Part shown: piece by piece, positions 8,832-16,913 of the stretch | Position numbering within the stretch: position 1 is the first letter of the stretch | Layout: every line of letters starts with the position of its first letter | Assembly (NCBI RefSeq): GCF_014699055.1 | Contig: NZ_JACXAC010000003.1 | Coordinates: 434,001 to 498,000, forward strand | Length of the DNA: 64,000 bases | DNA from: Hymenobacter armeniacus | GTDB lineage: Bacteria > Bacteroidota > Bacteroidia > Cytophagales > Hymenobacteraceae | Reading direction: 5' to 3' | Made by a program: the position numbers and the translations under genes | The notes under the pieces: generated by a model | Told to the model about the DNA's origin: nothing | Seen by the model: the letters and a program-made list of their open reading frames with translations, nothing else | Database searches by the model: none

Positions 8832-9266
8832 CTAATTGGCTACGGGGGCGCAGTTCTGCGCAATTCGCTCCAGCAGTTGCCGCAGTACCGTGAGGTCGTT
8901 CTCGGCGAGGCCGGCCAGGGCCACGGCCCGGTTGGCGAGGATGATGGGCTGCACGGCGTCCAGTATCTGGTGGCCAGCTTCGCTCACGCGGAGCCGGGTG
9001 CGGCGGCCGTCGTTCGGAAGGGGGATGCCCAGCAGCAGCCCGCGCTTGACGAGCAGGGCCAGCATGCGCGCCACCGAAGCCTGGTCTTTGAACACCCGCT
9101 CGGCAATTTCCTGCTGCGTGAGGTCGTCGTGCTCCAGCACTACTTGCAGCACCAGCCACTGGTCCACGGTGATGTCGAGGCCGGCCCGGTCGATGTTGGC
9201 CTGGGCCAGGCGCCGGTAGCTCCGGATGGCCTTGTCGAGCGAGTAAAAGAGGATGGAGTTCAGCAT
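8832..9266 (-). CDS. MarR-family transcriptional regulator
   Basis: 144 residues, typical for MarR. A helical N-terminus (LDKAIRSYRRLAQANIDRAGLDITVDQWLVL) leads into a winged helix-turn-helix: LTQQEIAERVFKDQASVARMLALL as the recognition region and PNDGRRTRLRVSEAG as the wing with the conserved D-x-R. MarR dimers bind short palindromes and are usually released by a small ligand. The chosen ATG 9266 follows TATCTTTG by 6 bases, with a 12-bp palindrome just upstream at 9291-9302. It is co-oriented with the receptor gene 151 bases downstream, which carries the same type of palindrome. Inferred role: autorepressor and regulator of that receptor. Confidence 0.9.
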   Translation of the reverse strand: MLNSILFYSLDKAIRSYRRLAQANIDRAGLDITVDQWLVLQVVLEHDDLTQQEIAERVFKDQASVARMLALLVKRGLLLGIPLPNDGRRTRLRVSEAGHQILDAVQPIILANRAVALAGLAENDLTVLRQLLERIAQNCAPVAN

Positions 9267-9271
9267 CAAGG

Positions 9272-9279
9272 CAAAGATA
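9272..9279 (-). promoter_or_regulatory. -7 box of marR
   Basis: TATCTTTG on the minus strand, an exact TAnnTTTG match, 6 bases before the ATG at 9266. The palindrome at 9291-9302 lies 12 bases further upstream, where it would overlap polymerase contacts near -33. Confidence 0.55.
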
Positions 9280-9290
9280 AGGCAAGATGT

Positions 9291-9302
9291 ATGATATATC
9301 AT
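9291..9302. promoter_or_regulatory. Putative MarR autoregulatory operator
   Basis: ATGATATATCAT, a perfect 12-bp palindrome with the same ATGAnATnTCAT pattern as 8763-8774. Its place between the -33 and -7 regions of the marR promoter suits repression. Confidence 0.55.
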
Positions 9303-9372
9303 AGAAATTGCCTTCGCTCGCGGGTGACTCGTTTGTAGGAGAAAAGGTGTGCAATGGCGGATGGAAGAAGTG

Positions 9373-9457
9373 CGTCATGCGGAGCGCAGCGCAGCATCTC
9401 GCTTGTGGTAGCAGTTACTCGAAGCGCGCAAGATGCTGCGCTGCGCTCGGCATGACG
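9373..9457. repeat. Long intergenic inverted repeat (CGTCATGCGGAGCGCAGC class)
   Basis: Left arm CGTCATGCGGAGCGCAGCGC pairs with right arm GCGCTGCGCTCGGCATGACG ending at 9457, with extra pairing of GCATCT/AGATGC. The core GAGCGCAGC links it to the copies at 3272, 4989 and 37391. It lies between marR and the end of the next receptor gene. Confidence 0.8.
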
Positions 9458-9485
9458 TTCTTTATTCTTGGTGAAGGATTGCTAC

Positions 9486-12293
9486 TTACTTCCCGAACTG
9501 CCGCAGGTTGTAAGTGAAGCTCAGCAGGAAGTATTGCTGCAGAATGCGGCTGCGCACGTCCTCCACGTAGGTTTCGGTGGTGTTGCGGACCACGCTGCGG
9601 TTTTGGTTTAGCAGGTCGTACACTTGCAGTTTCAGCTCGCCTTGCTTGTTGGCGAAAAACTGGCGGGCCAGGCCCACGTTCCAGAGGGCGATGCGCTGGT
9701 TGTAGCCGGCGGCGCGGCCGGTGTTGTTGCTATACCAGAGGTCGGAAGTGAGCACGAAGCGGGCGGGCAACTGGTAGTACACGTCGGCCGTGAGGGTCTG
9801 GGTGAGGTAGTCGGTGTTCTGGTCGGTGAGGCGCGAGTAGCTGGCGTTCTGGTAGGTCACGTTGGCACTGAGGCCGAACTCCAGCGTTTCGTTGAAGGCC
9901 GAGTTGGCGCTGGCGCCCTGGCCCAGGCTCCAGGTGCGGCCGGTGTTGGCGAGGCCGTTCACGAAGCTGGGCGACTTCACGAAGCTGGCGTTGGTGGTCA
10001 GGTTGAGGTTGATTTTGTGGGTAGCCAGGCGCTGGCCCACCGACAGGAAGCCGTTCAGGCTGTAAAACCCGTTGGCGTTCACGGGGCGGGTGGTTTGCAC
10101 GCCGCGGGCGTCGAAGGTGGTGGCCGACACAATGCGGTCATCCACGCGGCTGCCGTTCAGCAGGCCAAACACGCTGCGGTTGGTGGCGGCGTTGAACTGC
10201 GAGAACGTGGCCACCAGCGACTGCACGTATTCGGGGCGCAAAGCCGGGTTGCCGGTTTGGATGCTGAGCGGGTTGGAGTTGTCGCGCACGGGCTGCAGCT
10301 GCGTGGCGCTGGGCGCGTTCAGGCGGGTGCGGTAGTTGAGGCGCAGCTGGCGGTTGCGGCTGCCCGTGTAGCTGAACAAGGCATTGGGCAGCAGGCTAGT
10401 AAAGCGGCGCTGCACGGTGGTGTCGGCTGAGAGGTTGCGCACCGTGAGGTCGGCCTGCTGGCCGTCCAGGCCCACGCCCACGGTGTAGCGCAGGCGGCGC
10501 TTTTGCAGCGTGAGGCCCGCCCGGTTCGACTGGTAGAGGCTAGTGAACTCGTTGCTCAGGGCAGGGTTCAGCCGGTCGTATTGGCCCGTTGCTTCGTTGA
10601 AATCGGTGGTGAAACGGCGGCCGTTGTTGCGCACGTCGTTGAACGTGTAGTGTGTTTCGAGCTTGGTGCGCAGCGACAGCGGCTCGACGTAGGACAAGGT
10701 CAGCGCGTGGTTGCGCACCGGCGAGTGCTGCTCAATGCGCTGGTTGAGCTGCTGCGTGGCCTGCGGCAGGGGCGTGCCCGAGGCGTCGAAAAACGTGGTG
10801 GTGCTGCGGTTAAAATCGGCGACGTCCTGGTTGCTGAGCGTCGAGTTGAGGTTGGCCGAGAACGTGCGGCCCTGCCTGGCGAAGCGCCGCATGAGCAGGA
10901 AGTTGCCGCCACCGTTGGGGTTATCGGTGGTGCCGCTGTAGGCGTTGCGGCCCTGATTGAGCAGGCGGCCGCCCACGCTGGTTTGCTGCTGGTTTTGGCG
11001 GGACAGGTCGGTGGTTTGCCACCAGGCGTAGGGCGTCAGGCGCAGCGACGTCAGCGAGTCGCGCACGTAGTCGAGGCGCAGGTTGAAGCGGTGGCCAGTG
11101 GTGGTGGTGCGGTTCAGCAGGCTTTGGTCGCTGACGATGGGCTGGCCGGCCTCGGGGCCGGTGTTGCCGGCCACGTTCTGGCGCCGAAGCTGCTGGTCGG
11201 TGGTCACGGTGGCGCGGCTGGCCAGGTAGCTGGTGGCTACTTCAGCTTTTTTGCCCCAGGCGTCGCGGTAGTTCAGGCCGATGGCGCCCGACTCGGTGAT
11301 GTTCGTGGGCTGGCTGGTGGCGCCGGGGGCGTTCTGGCGCCCGCCGCTGCCGCCCAGGCGCATCACCACTCCGCCGCTGGGGCCCCCCGCAGGCGGACCA
11401 AAATCGGCCGAAGCCGGCCCGCCGTTGTCCGAAAAGCCTTGCTGGTTGAGGTTGTTGGCTTGGGCCAGGGCCGAAATCTGGCGGCCGTTGTTGAAGCGGT
11501 TCAGGCCCAGGCGGGCTTGGTAGCGGCCGTCGGTGCCCCGGCCCACGGCTTCGGTGCCGAAGTAGCCCTTGCGTTTGTCGCGCTTGGTCACCAGGTTGAG
11601 GGTGCGCTGGCGGTTGCCGTCGTCGATGCCCGAAAAGGCCGACTGGTCGCTCTGCTGGTCGTACATCTGCACCTTGTCGATGATGTCGGCGGGTAGGTTA
11701 CGGGTGGCCATTTTGGGGTCATCGCCGAAAAAGGGCTTGCCGTCCACCAGCACGCGGTTCACGGCCTGGCCCTGCGAGCGAATGCTGCCGTCGCGGTCCA
11801 CTTCTACCCCCGGCAGCTTTTTTAGGAGTGACTCCACCGCCGCGTTGGGCTGGGTTTTGAAGGCTTTGGCGTTGAAATCCACGGTGTCGCCGTGCAGGGT
11901 CACGGGCGCGGCGTTTTGGGTCACCACCACCTCGCCCAGCTTCTGGGCGAGCGGGCCCAGGCGCAGCAAGCCCAGGTCGGGGGCCGGGCTGGCGGCCGTC
12001 ACGCTCACGGGCAGCAGCCGGGCCCGGTAGCCCAGCGCCGACACCTGCACCTTGTAGTGGCCCACGGCCACGTTTTTGACGGCGAACCGCCCATCGCCGT
12101 CCGTGATGCCGAAGGTGACGTAGCTCGAATCCTTGGCCAGGGTCAGCGACACGGAGGCTTCGCGCAGGGGCTTGCCGGTGGTCGAGTCGACCAAGGCACC
12201 GCTGATGGTGCCCGGGCCCGGACGGGTAGGGGCCTGCGCCCGGCCGGCCGTAGCCAGACCGAGCAGCAAACTGAAGAGCAGAAAAAGGCGCAT
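9486..12293 (-). CDS. TonB-dependent receptor / outer-membrane beta-barrel protein in GLPGLI operon
   Basis: 935 residues. A signal peptide (LFSLLLGLATAGRAQA) precedes a carboxypeptidase-regulatory-like domain (~28-110, ISGALVDSTTGKPLREASV), a plug (~120-240; LLKKLPGVEVDRDGSIRSQG, VNRVLVDGKPFFGDDPKMAT, DIIDKVQMYDQQSDQSAF) and a large barrel ending ...YFLLSFTYNLRQFGK. This plug type, with its VEVD and KPFFGDDP blocks, is found in Bacteroidota receptors encoded with GLPGLI proteins, exactly as here: the GLPGLI gene ends 21 bases upstream. The substrate is unknown; metal or peptide handling has been suggested for similar operons but nothing here proves it. Control by the divergent kinase/regulator pair is likely. 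Confidence 0.88.
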   Translation of the reverse strand: MRLFLLFSLLLGLATAGRAQAPTRPGPGTISGALVDSTTGKPLREASVSLTLAKDSSYVTFGITDGDGRFAVKNVAVGHYKVQVSALGYRARLLPVSVTAASPAPDLGLLRLGPLAQKLGEVVVTQNAAPVTLHGDTVDFNAKAFKTQPNAAVESLLKKLPGVEVDRDGSIRSQGQAVNRVLVDGKPFFGDDPKMATRNLPADIIDKVQMYDQQSDQSAFSGIDDGNRQRTLNLVTKRDKRKGYFGTEAVGRGTDGRYQARLGLNRFNNGRQISALAQANNLNQQGFSDNGGPASADFGPPAGGPSGGVVMRLGGSGGRQNAPGATSQPTNITESGAIGLNYRDAWGKKAEVATSYLASRATVTTDQQLRRQNVAGNTGPEAGQPIVSDQSLLNRTTTTGHRFNLRLDYVRDSLTSLRLTPYAWWQTTDLSRQNQQQTSVGGRLLNQGRNAYSGTTDNPNGGGNFLLMRRFARQGRTFSANLNSTLSNQDVADFNRSTTTFFDASGTPLPQATQQLNQRIEQHSPVRNHALTLSYVEPLSLRTKLETHYTFNDVRNNGRRFTTDFNEATGQYDRLNPALSNEFTSLYQSNRAGLTLQKRRLRYTVGVGLDGQQADLTVRNLSADTTVQRRFTSLLPNALFSYTGSRNRQLRLNYRTRLNAPSATQLQPVRDNSNPLSIQTGNPALRPEYVQSLVATFSQFNAATNRSVFGLLNGSRVDDRIVSATTFDARGVQTTRPVNANGFYSLNGFLSVGQRLATHKINLNLTTNASFVKSPSFVNGLANTGRTWSLGQGASANSAFNETLEFGLSANVTYQNASYSRLTDQNTDYLTQTLTADVYYQLPARFVLTSDLWYSNNTGRAAGYNQRIALWNVGLARQFFANKQGELKLQVYDLLNQNRSVVRNTTETYVEDVRSRILQQYFLLSFTYNLRQFGK

Positions 12294-12314
12294 GAGAAGG
12301 GTAGGGCAAGGGTA

Positions 12315-13118
12315 CTAGTTGCGGTTGATGCGCAGGCCGCCGCCTTCCATCATCTTCTGGCGGAAGTCGGCCATGGCTTTTTCGCGGGCGTCCTTCAACT
12401 CGGCGGGCGTCACTTTTTGGGCGGTGGCGTTGGGCTGCACCTCCGCTTCGGGCACTGGTTTGAGGTCCACTTTGGCAGCGCGGTATTGCTGGTCTTCGCT
12501 TTCCAGAGCCAGCACCACGCCTTTCTCCGGCGTCAGGTCGCGCACGGGCGAGTAGGTGAAGGGCAGGTCGGTGGTGAACCACACGGTGTAGGTTTCCTTT
12601 TTGTAGGGCACGGTGGCCTTGCGGCAGGTGTAGCCGGCTATTTTTTTGGTTTGGGCGGTTACCGTCCAGTTGGCGGGGGCGGGGATGGGGGCCTCGCTGC
12701 GGTAAGCGGTGGCGCCGTCGTCCTTCTTCACCGTGAGCACCGTGGTGGTGGTGCGGTTGGCTAGGTCGAGGTACACGGTTTCCTCGATGGGCCGGGCAAT
12801 GCTGGACACCTGCGGCGCGGCGCCGGGCCCGCCCTCCACGGTGCGCATCACCATGGCGCCGCCCTCGCGCTGCTCTTTGGCGTAGTTGCCCGCAAAGCTG
12901 AGCGTCAGGCCGAAGCTGCGCGACTCGGGAATGTCGGTTGGGAAATCGGGGCTGCCGGGCTTCACGGCCTGGCCGTTGATGATGACGCGCACCTGGCTCA
13001 TGTCGGTGCGCTGGGTGGCTTCGTAGTTGATGCGGCCGCTGGTTTGGGCCAGAGCGGCGCCGGCCGCGAGCAGGCCCAGGGAGCAGGTTAGGACCAGGTC
13101 TTTTGCAGTGTTTTTCAT
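12315..13118 (-). CDS. GLPGLI family protein
   Basis: 267 residues with a cleavable signal peptide (CSLGLLAAGAALAQ), so periplasmic or exported. Family blocks visible are GRINYEATQR near the start, KKIAGYTCRKATVPYKKETYTVWFTTDLPFTYSP in the middle (the region corresponding to the 'GLPGLI' motif, degenerate here) and a charged C-terminal helix KDAREKAMADFRQKMMEGG. The family is common in Bacteroidota, of unknown function, and normally sits beside a TonB receptor, as here with a 21-base gap. The upstream region is shared with the divergent histidine kinase gene and contains four phased direct repeats. Confidence 0.85.
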   Translation of the reverse strand: MKNTAKDLVLTCSLGLLAAGAALAQTSGRINYEATQRTDMSQVRVIINGQAVKPGSPDFPTDIPESRSFGLTLSFAGNYAKEQREGGAMVMRTVEGGPGAAPQVSSIARPIEETVYLDLANRTTTTVLTVKKDDGATAYRSEAPIPAPANWTVTAQTKKIAGYTCRKATVPYKKETYTVWFTTDLPFTYSPVRDLTPEKGVVLALESEDQQYRAAKVDLKPVPEAEVQPNATAQKVTPAELKDAREKAMADFRQKMMEGGGLRINRN

Positions 13119-13163
13119 CGGAGCTAGCAGGGTTGAATTGAACGCTACAAAGCACCGGTAATC

Positions 13164-13203
13164 TTTTGTAAAGTACTGTTATCCTGTGTTAAATAGTGTT
13201 AAC
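13164..13203. promoter_or_regulatory. Four direct repeats at exact 10-bp period in divergent regulatory region
   Basis: Four successive 10-mers starting at 13164, 13174, 13184 and 13194 each carry TGTnA at the same offset: TTTTGTAAAG, TACTGTTATC, CTGTGTTAAA, TAGTGTTAAC. One-helical-turn spacing of direct repeats is what OmpR/PhoB-type response regulators bind. The array ends 26 bases before the -7 box of the kinase gene and begins 45 bases before the GLPGLI start, so it could control both directions. Confidence 0.65.
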
Positions 13204-13229
13204 GAGGCAAAAACAGCTGCTTGGGCCCG

Positions 13230-13237
13230 TACTTTTG
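13230..13237 (+). promoter_or_regulatory. -7 box of the histidine kinase operon
   Basis: TACTTTTG, an exact TAnnTTTG match, 32 bases before the ATG at 13269. No TTG is found at the -33 position, which fits a promoter needing an activator bound at the adjacent repeats. Confidence 0.55.
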
Positions 13238-13268
13238 TTTGGCCGAACTTCATCCGCCATTTCCTCCC

Positions 13269-14777
13269 ATGAAACGCCGCATTCGCTCCATTTTCTGGCT
13301 CATGGTGGCGTGCATGGTAGGCATCAACGGCTTCCAGGCCTACTGGCTCTACAACACCTACCAGCTCACGGGAAGCCAGTTTGCTCGCACGGCGCGCGAG
13401 GCGCTATCCAGCGTGGTGCAACGCCACCAACTCGACCAGGCCCGGCAGTTCGTCGACCGCGGCCGGGGGGCCAAAGACCGCATCATGGTGTTCCAGAACA
13501 CCGACGACGACGGGCATCTTAACCGCGTGGTGCTGCAGGGCAAGGGCATCGACTCCGCCATGAACAAGCGCCGCGATATACTGGTGCAGCGTAATGTAAA
13601 CGAAGCGGCTCCCCTTCGCACCGGGCTCGACGGGGTGAAAGAAGTCCGGGTGTATCGCCTCGACCGGCCGCCCGGCCGGGTAGCGGGCGCAACCGATACC
13701 ATGGTGCGCACGCTTTCCAAGCTGCTCATCAACAACTGGGGCGACAGCAAGCCCGCCGACCTGCGCCAGCTGGCCGCCGACTACCACCGCGAGCTGCGCT
13801 TGCGCGGCGCCGACGCCCCCCTGGTGCTCGACACGCTGAGCCTGCCCCTGCGCCAGCCCGGCGCGCGCCCCGCGGCTTTCAGCAGGCTGCCGGAGCGACC
13901 CGGCTACAGCGTCAAAACCCCGCCGGTGTCGCTCAATCCGTTTCGGGAGCTGTACGTCCGGGCCTCGTTTCAGCCGCCCACGTCCTACATCCTGCGGGAA
14001 ATGGGCGGGCTGCTGGGCGGCTCGGTGCTGCTGCTGGCCCTCACCACCGGCTGCTTCTGGCTGATGCTGAGCACGATTTTGCAGCAGAAAAAGCTGTCGG
14101 ACGTCAAGAACGACTTCATCAACAACATGACGCACGAGCTGAAAACGCCGCTGGCCACCGTTTCGGCGGCCGTGGAGGCGCTGCAACACTTCGGCGCGCT
14201 GAATGACCCCGCCAAAACCCAGACCTACCTCAGCATCTCGCGCAAGGAGCTGCAGCGCCTGTCCGATTTGGTGGAGAAAGTGCTCAACATTGCCATCGAC
14301 GAGCGCCAGCAGCTGGAACTCAGCCCCGAACCCGTGCAGCCCGCCGAATTGGTGGCTGAAATCGTGGCCCGCCACCAATTGCAGGCCGCTAAACCCGTGA
14401 AATTTGACGTGCAGGTGGCGCCGGCCGCGGCCGTCAAGTTCGACAAGCTGCACATGGGCAACGTCATCAACAACCTCATCGACAACGCCATCAAGTATTC
14501 GAAAGAAGCCGTTACCATAACCATCCGGGGCCGGCAGGAACCCAGCGGCTGGCACCTCACCGTGGCCGACGACGGCCCCGGCATCGAGCCCGGCTATCAG
14601 GAAGCCATTTTCGACCGCTTCTTCCGCGTGCCCACCGGCAACCTGCACAACGTCAAAGGGTTCGGCCTGGGCTTGTATTACGTGCGGCAGGTGGTGGAGC
14701 GCCACGGCGGCCGCATCGGCGTGCGCAGCGGGCTGGGGCGCGGCAGCGAGTTTGCCCTCTGGATTCCACAAGGTTAG
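13269..14777 (+). CDS. Membrane sensor histidine kinase
   Basis: 502 residues. A first transmembrane helix (~5-27, IFWLMVACMVGINGFQAYW), a ~215-residue periplasmic sensor region of no recognised family, and a second helix (~243-268, GGSVLLLALTTGCFWLMLS) precede the kinase. The H-box NNMTHELKTPLATVS holds H289. The N-box NVINNLIDNAIKYS, G1 DDGPGIEPG and G2 GFGLGLYYV complete the ATPase domain, which ends at SEFALWIP. It should autophosphorylate and pass phosphate to the response regulator encoded 11 bases downstream. It diverges from the GLPGLI/receptor operon, its probable target. The ATG at 13269 is the first that gives the N-terminal membrane helix. Confidence 0.93.
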   Translation: MKRRIRSIFWLMVACMVGINGFQAYWLYNTYQLTGSQFARTAREALSSVVQRHQLDQARQFVDRGRGAKDRIMVFQNTDDDGHLNRVVLQGKGIDSAMNKRRDILVQRNVNEAAPLRTGLDGVKEVRVYRLDRPPGRVAGATDTMVRTLSKLLINNWGDSKPADLRQLAADYHRELRLRGADAPLVLDTLSLPLRQPGARPAAFSRLPERPGYSVKTPPVSLNPFRELYVRASFQPPTSYILREMGGLLGGSVLLLALTTGCFWLMLSTILQQKKLSDVKNDFINNMTHELKTPLATVSAAVEALQHFGALNDPAKTQTYLSISRKELQRLSDLVEKVLNIAIDERQQLELSPEPVQPAELVAEIVARHQLQAAKPVKFDVQVAPAAAVKFDKLHMGNVINNLIDNAIKYSKEAVTITIRGRQEPSGWHLTVADDGPGIEPGYQEAIFDRFFRVPTGNLHNVKGFGLGLYYVRQVVERHGGRIGVRSGLGRGSEFALWIPQG

Positions 14778-14788
14778 AAACTCAGCTC

Positions 14789-15466
14789 ATGCCCACCGTT
14801 CTCCTCATCGAAGACGAGCCGTCGCTCGGCCTCATCGTGAAAGACAGCCTGGAAAGCCGCGGCTTCGCGGTGCAGTTTGCGTCCGATGGCGAGGCCGGCC
14901 TGCAGCTGTTTCGGCAGCAGTGCCCCGACATTGTGGTGGCCGACGTGATGATGCCCAAGCTCGACGGGTTTTCGCTGGCCGAGCAAATCCGGCGCGAAAA
15001 CGCGGCGGTGCCCATTCTCTTTCTCACGGCCCGCTCGCAGCCCGCCGACGTGGTGCGCGGCTTCGAGCTGGGCGGCAACGACTACCTGAAAAAGCCCTTC
15101 AGCATGGACGAGCTGATTGTCCGCATCAAAGCCCAGCTGTCGCGCCAGCCCGCCGCGGCGCCGGCCCCGGTTGGCCCGCTTGCCATCGGCCGCTACCAGT
15201 TCGACCATCCCAAGCAAAAGCTCCGCTTCGGCGCCCAGGAGGAAACCCTCACCAACCGCGAAGCCGAGCTGCTCAAACGGCTGTATGACCAGCGCAACCA
15301 GGTGCTGGAGCGCAATGCCGTGCTCAAAGAGCTGTGGGGCGACGACTCGTTTTTCAACGGGCGCAGCCTCGACGTGTTCATCACCCGCCTGCGCCGCTGC
15401 CTCAAAGACGACCCGCAGGTGCAGATTGTGAACGTGCGTGGCATCGGCTACAAGCTGATTTTGTAG
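14789..15466 (+). CDS. OmpR/PhoB-family response regulator
   Basis: 225 residues. The receiver domain (1-118) has the acidic pair in LLIEDEPSLG, phospho-acceptor D52 in VVADVMMPKLDG, T in LFLTAR and K in YLKKPFSMDEL. The C-terminal winged helix (~130-225) has LTNREAELLKRL, NAVLKELWGDDSFFNGRSLDVFITRLRR and the wing NVRGIGYKLIL, all typical of the OmpR class. It follows its kinase by 11 bases. The four 10-bp direct repeats at 13164-13203 upstream of the operon are plausible binding sites, giving autoregulation and control of the divergent receptor operon. Confidence 0.95.
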   Translation: MPTVLLIEDEPSLGLIVKDSLESRGFAVQFASDGEAGLQLFRQQCPDIVVADVMMPKLDGFSLAEQIRRENAAVPILFLTARSQPADVVRGFELGGNDYLKKPFSMDELIVRIKAQLSRQPAAAPAPVGPLAIGRYQFDHPKQKLRFGAQEETLTNREAELLKRLYDQRNQVLERNAVLKELWGDDSFFNGRSLDVFITRLRRCLKDDPQVQIVNVRGIGYKLIL

Positions 15467-15512
15467 CAGTTCGACAAGCTCAGCAGGACGTGCTTTTGCT
15501 TACGCCCGAACC

Positions 15513-16133
15513 CTACCGCGTGAGCCCCGGAAACAGCGCCGAGATGGCCGTGGCCAGAAAATTGACCCCGATGGCCAGCGTGATGAAGCCCATGATGCGC
15601 GACATGGCCGCCATGCCGGGCTTGCCCAGCACCCGCGTGAGGCGCAGCGAAAACAACAGGATGACGAACGCGCCCAGCGCCACCAGCACGAAGCCCAGCA
15701 CGGTCATGGCCTTGTCGACGTAGCTGGGGCGGATGAGGCCGATGCAGATGGCCATGGAACCCGGGCCCGAAAGCATGGGCATAGCCAGCGGCGTGAAGCT
15801 GATGTCGTCCTTGTGCTTGCTTTCTTCGAGGGCGTCGGGGCCCACCCGGTCGCGGTTGGCGCCGGGCGTGAGCAGCTCAAACGCCGAGCGCATGAGCAGA
15901 ATGCCGCCCGCAATGCGCAGGTGCTGGATGTTGATGCCAAAAAAATTGAGGATGTACTGCCCGCCGAAGAACGCCACCGTGAGCACCATCACCATGTAGA
16001 TGCAGGCCCGTAGCGCCGTGCGCGCCCGCTCCGAGGCGCGGTCGTCGGCGGTGAGGGTGAGGAACACCGGCATGGCCCCGAAAGGATTGACGATGGAAAA
16101 CAGGGTGGTGAAGGTGGCGAGCAGAATTTCCAT
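15513..16133 (-). CDS. MarC family integral membrane protein
   Basis: 206 residues with about six hydrophobic helices. FSIVNPFGAMPVFLTL at the N-terminus and PLAMPMLSGPGSMAICIGL in the middle are the two MarC/UPF0056 repeats, each carrying the conserved N/S-P-G-type motif; the C-terminus reads SRIMGFITLAIGVNFLATAI. Function is not settled for the family; the old link to multiple antibiotic resistance has not held up, and transport is presumed from the topology. ATG 16133 lies 7 bases after an exact -7 box. It is convergent with the response regulator gene. Confidence 0.9.
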   Translation of the reverse strand: MEILLATFTTLFSIVNPFGAMPVFLTLTADDRASERARTALRACIYMVMVLTVAFFGGQYILNFFGINIQHLRIAGGILLMRSAFELLTPGANRDRVGPDALEESKHKDDISFTPLAMPMLSGPGSMAICIGLIRPSYVDKAMTVLGFVLVALGAFVILLFSLRLTRVLGKPGMAAMSRIMGFITLAIGVNFLATAISALFPGLTR

Positions 16134-16139
16134 AGGGCG

Positions 16140-16147
16140 CAAAGGTA
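16140..16147 (-). promoter_or_regulatory. -7 box of marC, near-leaderless
   Basis: TACCTTTG on the minus strand, exact TAnnTTTG, 7 bases before the marC ATG at 16133. Same sequence and almost the same spacing as at hemE. Confidence 0.5.
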
Positions 16148-16247
16148 GGGGCGGGGCCGAACCGGGCGGAAAAGTACTATTTTGCCGGCTCAACGGCGGC
16201 CTGCCGCTTTGCGTAGGCCAGTTTACGCTTTTTCGCCTTCCCACCCC

Positions 16248-16820
16248 ATGATTCCTGACTCCTCCCCCGGCGAGCATTCCGCCGGTACTGAAAACGACCG
16301 CCCCGTGACCGAAAACCCCATCGTGGGCATCATCATGGGGTCGAAGTCGGACCTGAAAATTATGTCGGCCGCCGCCGATTTATTGCGCCAGTTCAACATC
16401 CCGTACGACATCACGCTGGTGTCGCCGCACCGCACGCCGCACCGCATGGTGGAGTACGCCGAAAGCGCCCGCAAGCGCGGCCTGCGCGTGCTCATTTGTG
16501 GCGGGGGCGGGGCGGCCCACCTGCCGGGCATGGTGGCGGCCTTCACCACGCTGCCCGTCATCGGGGTGCCCATCAACAGCACGCTGTCCATTCAGGGGCT
16601 CGATTCCATTCTGAGCATGATTCAGATGCCGGCCGGCACGCCCGTGGCCACCGTGGGCCTCGACAACGCCGCCAACGCCGCCGTGCTGGCCATCCAGATT
16701 CTGGCCCTCAACAACGCCCGCCTGGCCGATGCCCTGGAGAAGTACCGCACCACCCTCAAAGACCGGGTGATGCGCACCATCGAAGAGCTGCGCAAGGGCG
16801 GCTTTCAGGACGACCTCTAA
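16248..16820 (+). CDS. purE: N5-carboxyaminoimidazole ribonucleotide mutase
   Basis: 190 residues; the core from ~30 matches class I PurE (VGIIMGSKSDLKIM, TLVSPHRTPHRM, LICGGGGAAHLPGM). These hold the conserved Ser, Asp and His of the active site; DNAANAAVLAIQIL is the C-terminal block. It converts N5-CAIR to CAIR in de novo purine synthesis in the cytoplasm. The first ~28 residues (SSPGEHSAGTENDRPVT) are a low-complexity extension beyond the usual start; translation from a later codon is possible. purK is not adjacent. A GC-rich hairpin at 16824-16858 follows the stop. Confidence 0.95.
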   Translation: MIPDSSPGEHSAGTENDRPVTENPIVGIIMGSKSDLKIMSAAADLLRQFNIPYDITLVSPHRTPHRMVEYAESARKRGLRVLICGGGGAAHLPGMVAAFTTLPVIGVPINSTLSIQGLDSILSMIQMPAGTPVATVGLDNAANAAVLAIQILALNNARLADALEKYRTTLKDRVMRTIEELRKGGFQDDL

Positions 16821-16823
16821 GCC

Positions 16824-16858
16824 GCAGGCGCCCCGTGCAGCCCGCACGGGGCGCCTGC
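16824..16858 (+). terminator. GC-rich hairpin after purE
   Basis: GCAGGCGCCCCGTGC at 16824-16838 pairs perfectly with 16844-16858. There is no immediate T-run, so it is a terminator-like or RNA-stabilising hairpin rather than a classical intrinsic terminator. Confidence 0.5.
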
Positions 16859-16913
16859 TCCGGGCGCGGCCCTTTTCCTGCCCTGTTTCCGTATTCCCAC
16901 CCCGTTGCCCTTC

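Noticed and set aside
15513..16133. MarC as part of a multiple-antibiotic-resistance operon with the MarR gene
   Set aside because: It is 6 kb from the MarR gene, on its own promoter without the MarR palindrome, and the family is no longer linked to resistance.
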